Of a stretch of 7,216 nucleotides of DNA, positions 6,560-7,216 are shown in pieces (positions within the stretch are counted from its first letter, which is position 1; the number at the start of each line of letters is the position of its first letter). The notes beneath the pieces are model-generated. The model saw nothing but the letters and a program-made list of their open reading frames with translations, was not told the DNA's origin and did no database searches. The stretch lies in NCBI GenBank assembly GCA_023429545.1, contig JAEYUU010000003.1, forward strand, positions 1 through 7,216. Direction: 5' to 3'. The stretch comes from Verrucomicrobiota bacterium (GTDB lineage: Bacteria > Verrucomicrobiota > Verrucomicrobiia > Verrucomicrobiales > Verrucomicrobiaceae). A program made the translations under genes and the position numbers.

Positions 6560-6931
6560 CTAATAGGATGCACCTGTGATCTCGTTGGCAAAGCTGTTGA
6601 TGCGATCGATGACGGCATTGACATCCTCCTCATCAACCTTCTGCTCCCGCAGTGTCTCCAGCAGATGTGCAGTGAAACGAGAGAAGTGGTATACGGTGAT
6701 CCCCCGCCCATGGTGAGCCTGTGCAAGAGGTGCGCCGGTATATTGGATGTTGCCTCCCAGTGCCATGGCGAAGAACTCCGGCTGCATCGCATGCAGCTTC
6801 ACGAGTGAACTGTGCTGAAAAAACGGCGCCAGTTCTGGATCTTCCAGCACCCGGGCGTAGAATGCCAGCATCAGTGACTCGATGCCGCTTTCGGCGCCAA
6901 TCTTCTCATACAGTGAGACATTGTTGCTCAT
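6560..6931 (-). CDS. Group 1 (TrHbN-like) truncated hemoglobin
   Basis: A 123-residue two-over-two globin that binds heme and O2 or NO; family members can detoxify nitric oxide or handle oxygen. The N-terminus SLYEKIGAESGIESLMLAFYARVLEDP is typical, with the PheB9-TyrB10 pair at 24-25. LAPFF (35-39), the GG at 59-60 and YTGAPLAQAHHGRGIT (64-79) follow; His73 is the proximal heme ligand by alignment with the family pattern. The terminal helices (HFSRFTAHLLETLREQKV) fit. Length is normal and the start is unambiguous, although only a weak AGG precedes it. It converges on the SRPBCC gene with an 87-bp gap and diverges from a transporter gene. No partner reductase is visible. Confidence 0.95.
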   Translation of the reverse strand: MSNNVSLYEKIGAESGIESLMLAFYARVLEDPELAPFFQHSSLVKLHAMQPEFFAMALGGNIQYTGAPLAQAHHGRGITVYHFSRFTAHLLETLREQKVDEEDVNAVIDRINSFANEITGASY

Positions 6932-6984
6932 GACCTACAACTTCAGCAAAAGGAATGCCGCGTGAGTCCGGGAATCTCCGGGTG

Positions 6985-6997
6985 CGCAATTATTGCG
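6985..6997. promoter_or_regulatory. Operator-like palindrome in the hemoglobin/transporter divergent region
   Basis: CGCAAT (6985-6990), a central T, and ATTGCG (6992-6997) form a perfect 6+1+6 palindrome 54 bp upstream of the hemoglobin start and 111 bp upstream of the transporter start. The octamer GGAATGCC occurs as a direct repeat at 6952-6959 and 7001-7008 around it. The position suits a regulator of one or both divergent genes. It does not match the FNR or NsrR consensus sequences I know. No clear -35/-10 pair was found. Confidence 0.3.
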
Positions 6998-7108
6998 GAG
7001 GGAATGCCAAAGGGTGTGCGTCTTTGCATGCCGCTTCCAGAGGTGCTGGCATGGAAACTTCTACTCTGAGTTTCATTCGCGCGGGCATGATCTGCGCACT
7101 GTCGCCCC

Positions 7109-7216
7109 ATGGAATCTATAGCTTCGCTTTCCACCGCTCATTCACTTGTCCTGCTGATGTCAGTCTCAGCAGCAGGTCTGGCCGTGGGGGCAATCCGTCT
7201 GTTTGGAGTGCATTTC
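7109..7216 (+). CDS. N-terminus of a membrane transporter resembling AspT/YidE/YbjL, truncated by the window edge
   Basis: Thirty-six codons run from the ATG at 7109 to the edge with no stop. After a short polar start, residues 10-36 form a transmembrane helix (LVLLMSVSAAGLAVGAIRLF) followed by GVHF. A first helix ending in a glycine-rich turn, then a basic residue and F-G-V, resembles the beginning of AspT/YidE/YbjL transporters (first membrane segment, then a further hydrophobic Gly-rich segment). That family includes the aspartate:alanine exchanger AspT; most members are uncharacterised. With only one helix visible the family call is tentative. It is divergent from the truncated hemoglobin. 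No Shine-Dalgarno sequence precedes the start. Confidence 0.6.
   Translation, partial: MESIASLSTAHSLVLLMSVSAAGLAVGAIRLFGVHF

Overview
The window looks like ordinary chromosomal DNA from a GC-rich member of the Planctomycetes-Verrucomicrobia-Chlamydiae group, most likely a verrucomicrobium. The main pointer is the left end: a planctomycete-type cytochrome protein (PSCyt1, PSCyt2 and PSD1 domains) lies downstream of a secreted sulfatase on the same strand, a pairing typical of that group. No tRNA, rRNA, CRISPR array, transposase or phage gene was seen.

Left half (1-4262, minus strand): a sulfatase gene (2760-4262) is followed after 131 bp by a large exported PSCyt/LamG/PSD1 protein (1-2628) that runs off the left edge. 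Both have signal-peptide-like N-termini, so the pair probably works outside the cytoplasm, perhaps on sulfated polysaccharides (inference from family knowledge). The cytochrome gene carries a short in-frame heptamer tandem repeat at a domain junction.

Middle (4263-6010): a 189-bp divergent intergenic region separates the sulfatase from a plus-strand O-methyltransferase-type enzyme (4452-5468). A short, basic, unrecognised reading frame follows (5502-5708). The next 300 bp hold no clear intact gene; the right part encodes, on the minus strand, 41 residues that look like the C-terminus of a lost gene.

Right part (6011-7216): an AHSA1-like SRPBCC protein (6011-6472, plus) is followed by a good intrinsic terminator candidate. 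Converging on it is a group 1 truncated hemoglobin (6560-6931, minus). Divergent from the hemoglobin is the first 36 codons of a membrane protein resembling AspT/YidE/YbjL transporters (7109-7216). Their shared intergenic region contains an operator-like palindrome.

No gene start has a strong Shine-Dalgarno sequence. I see no convincing new multi-gene system here. The observations most worth a second look are the coding heptamer repeat, the orphan C-terminus, the LamG insertion in the PSCyt protein, and the palindrome next to the hemoglobin.
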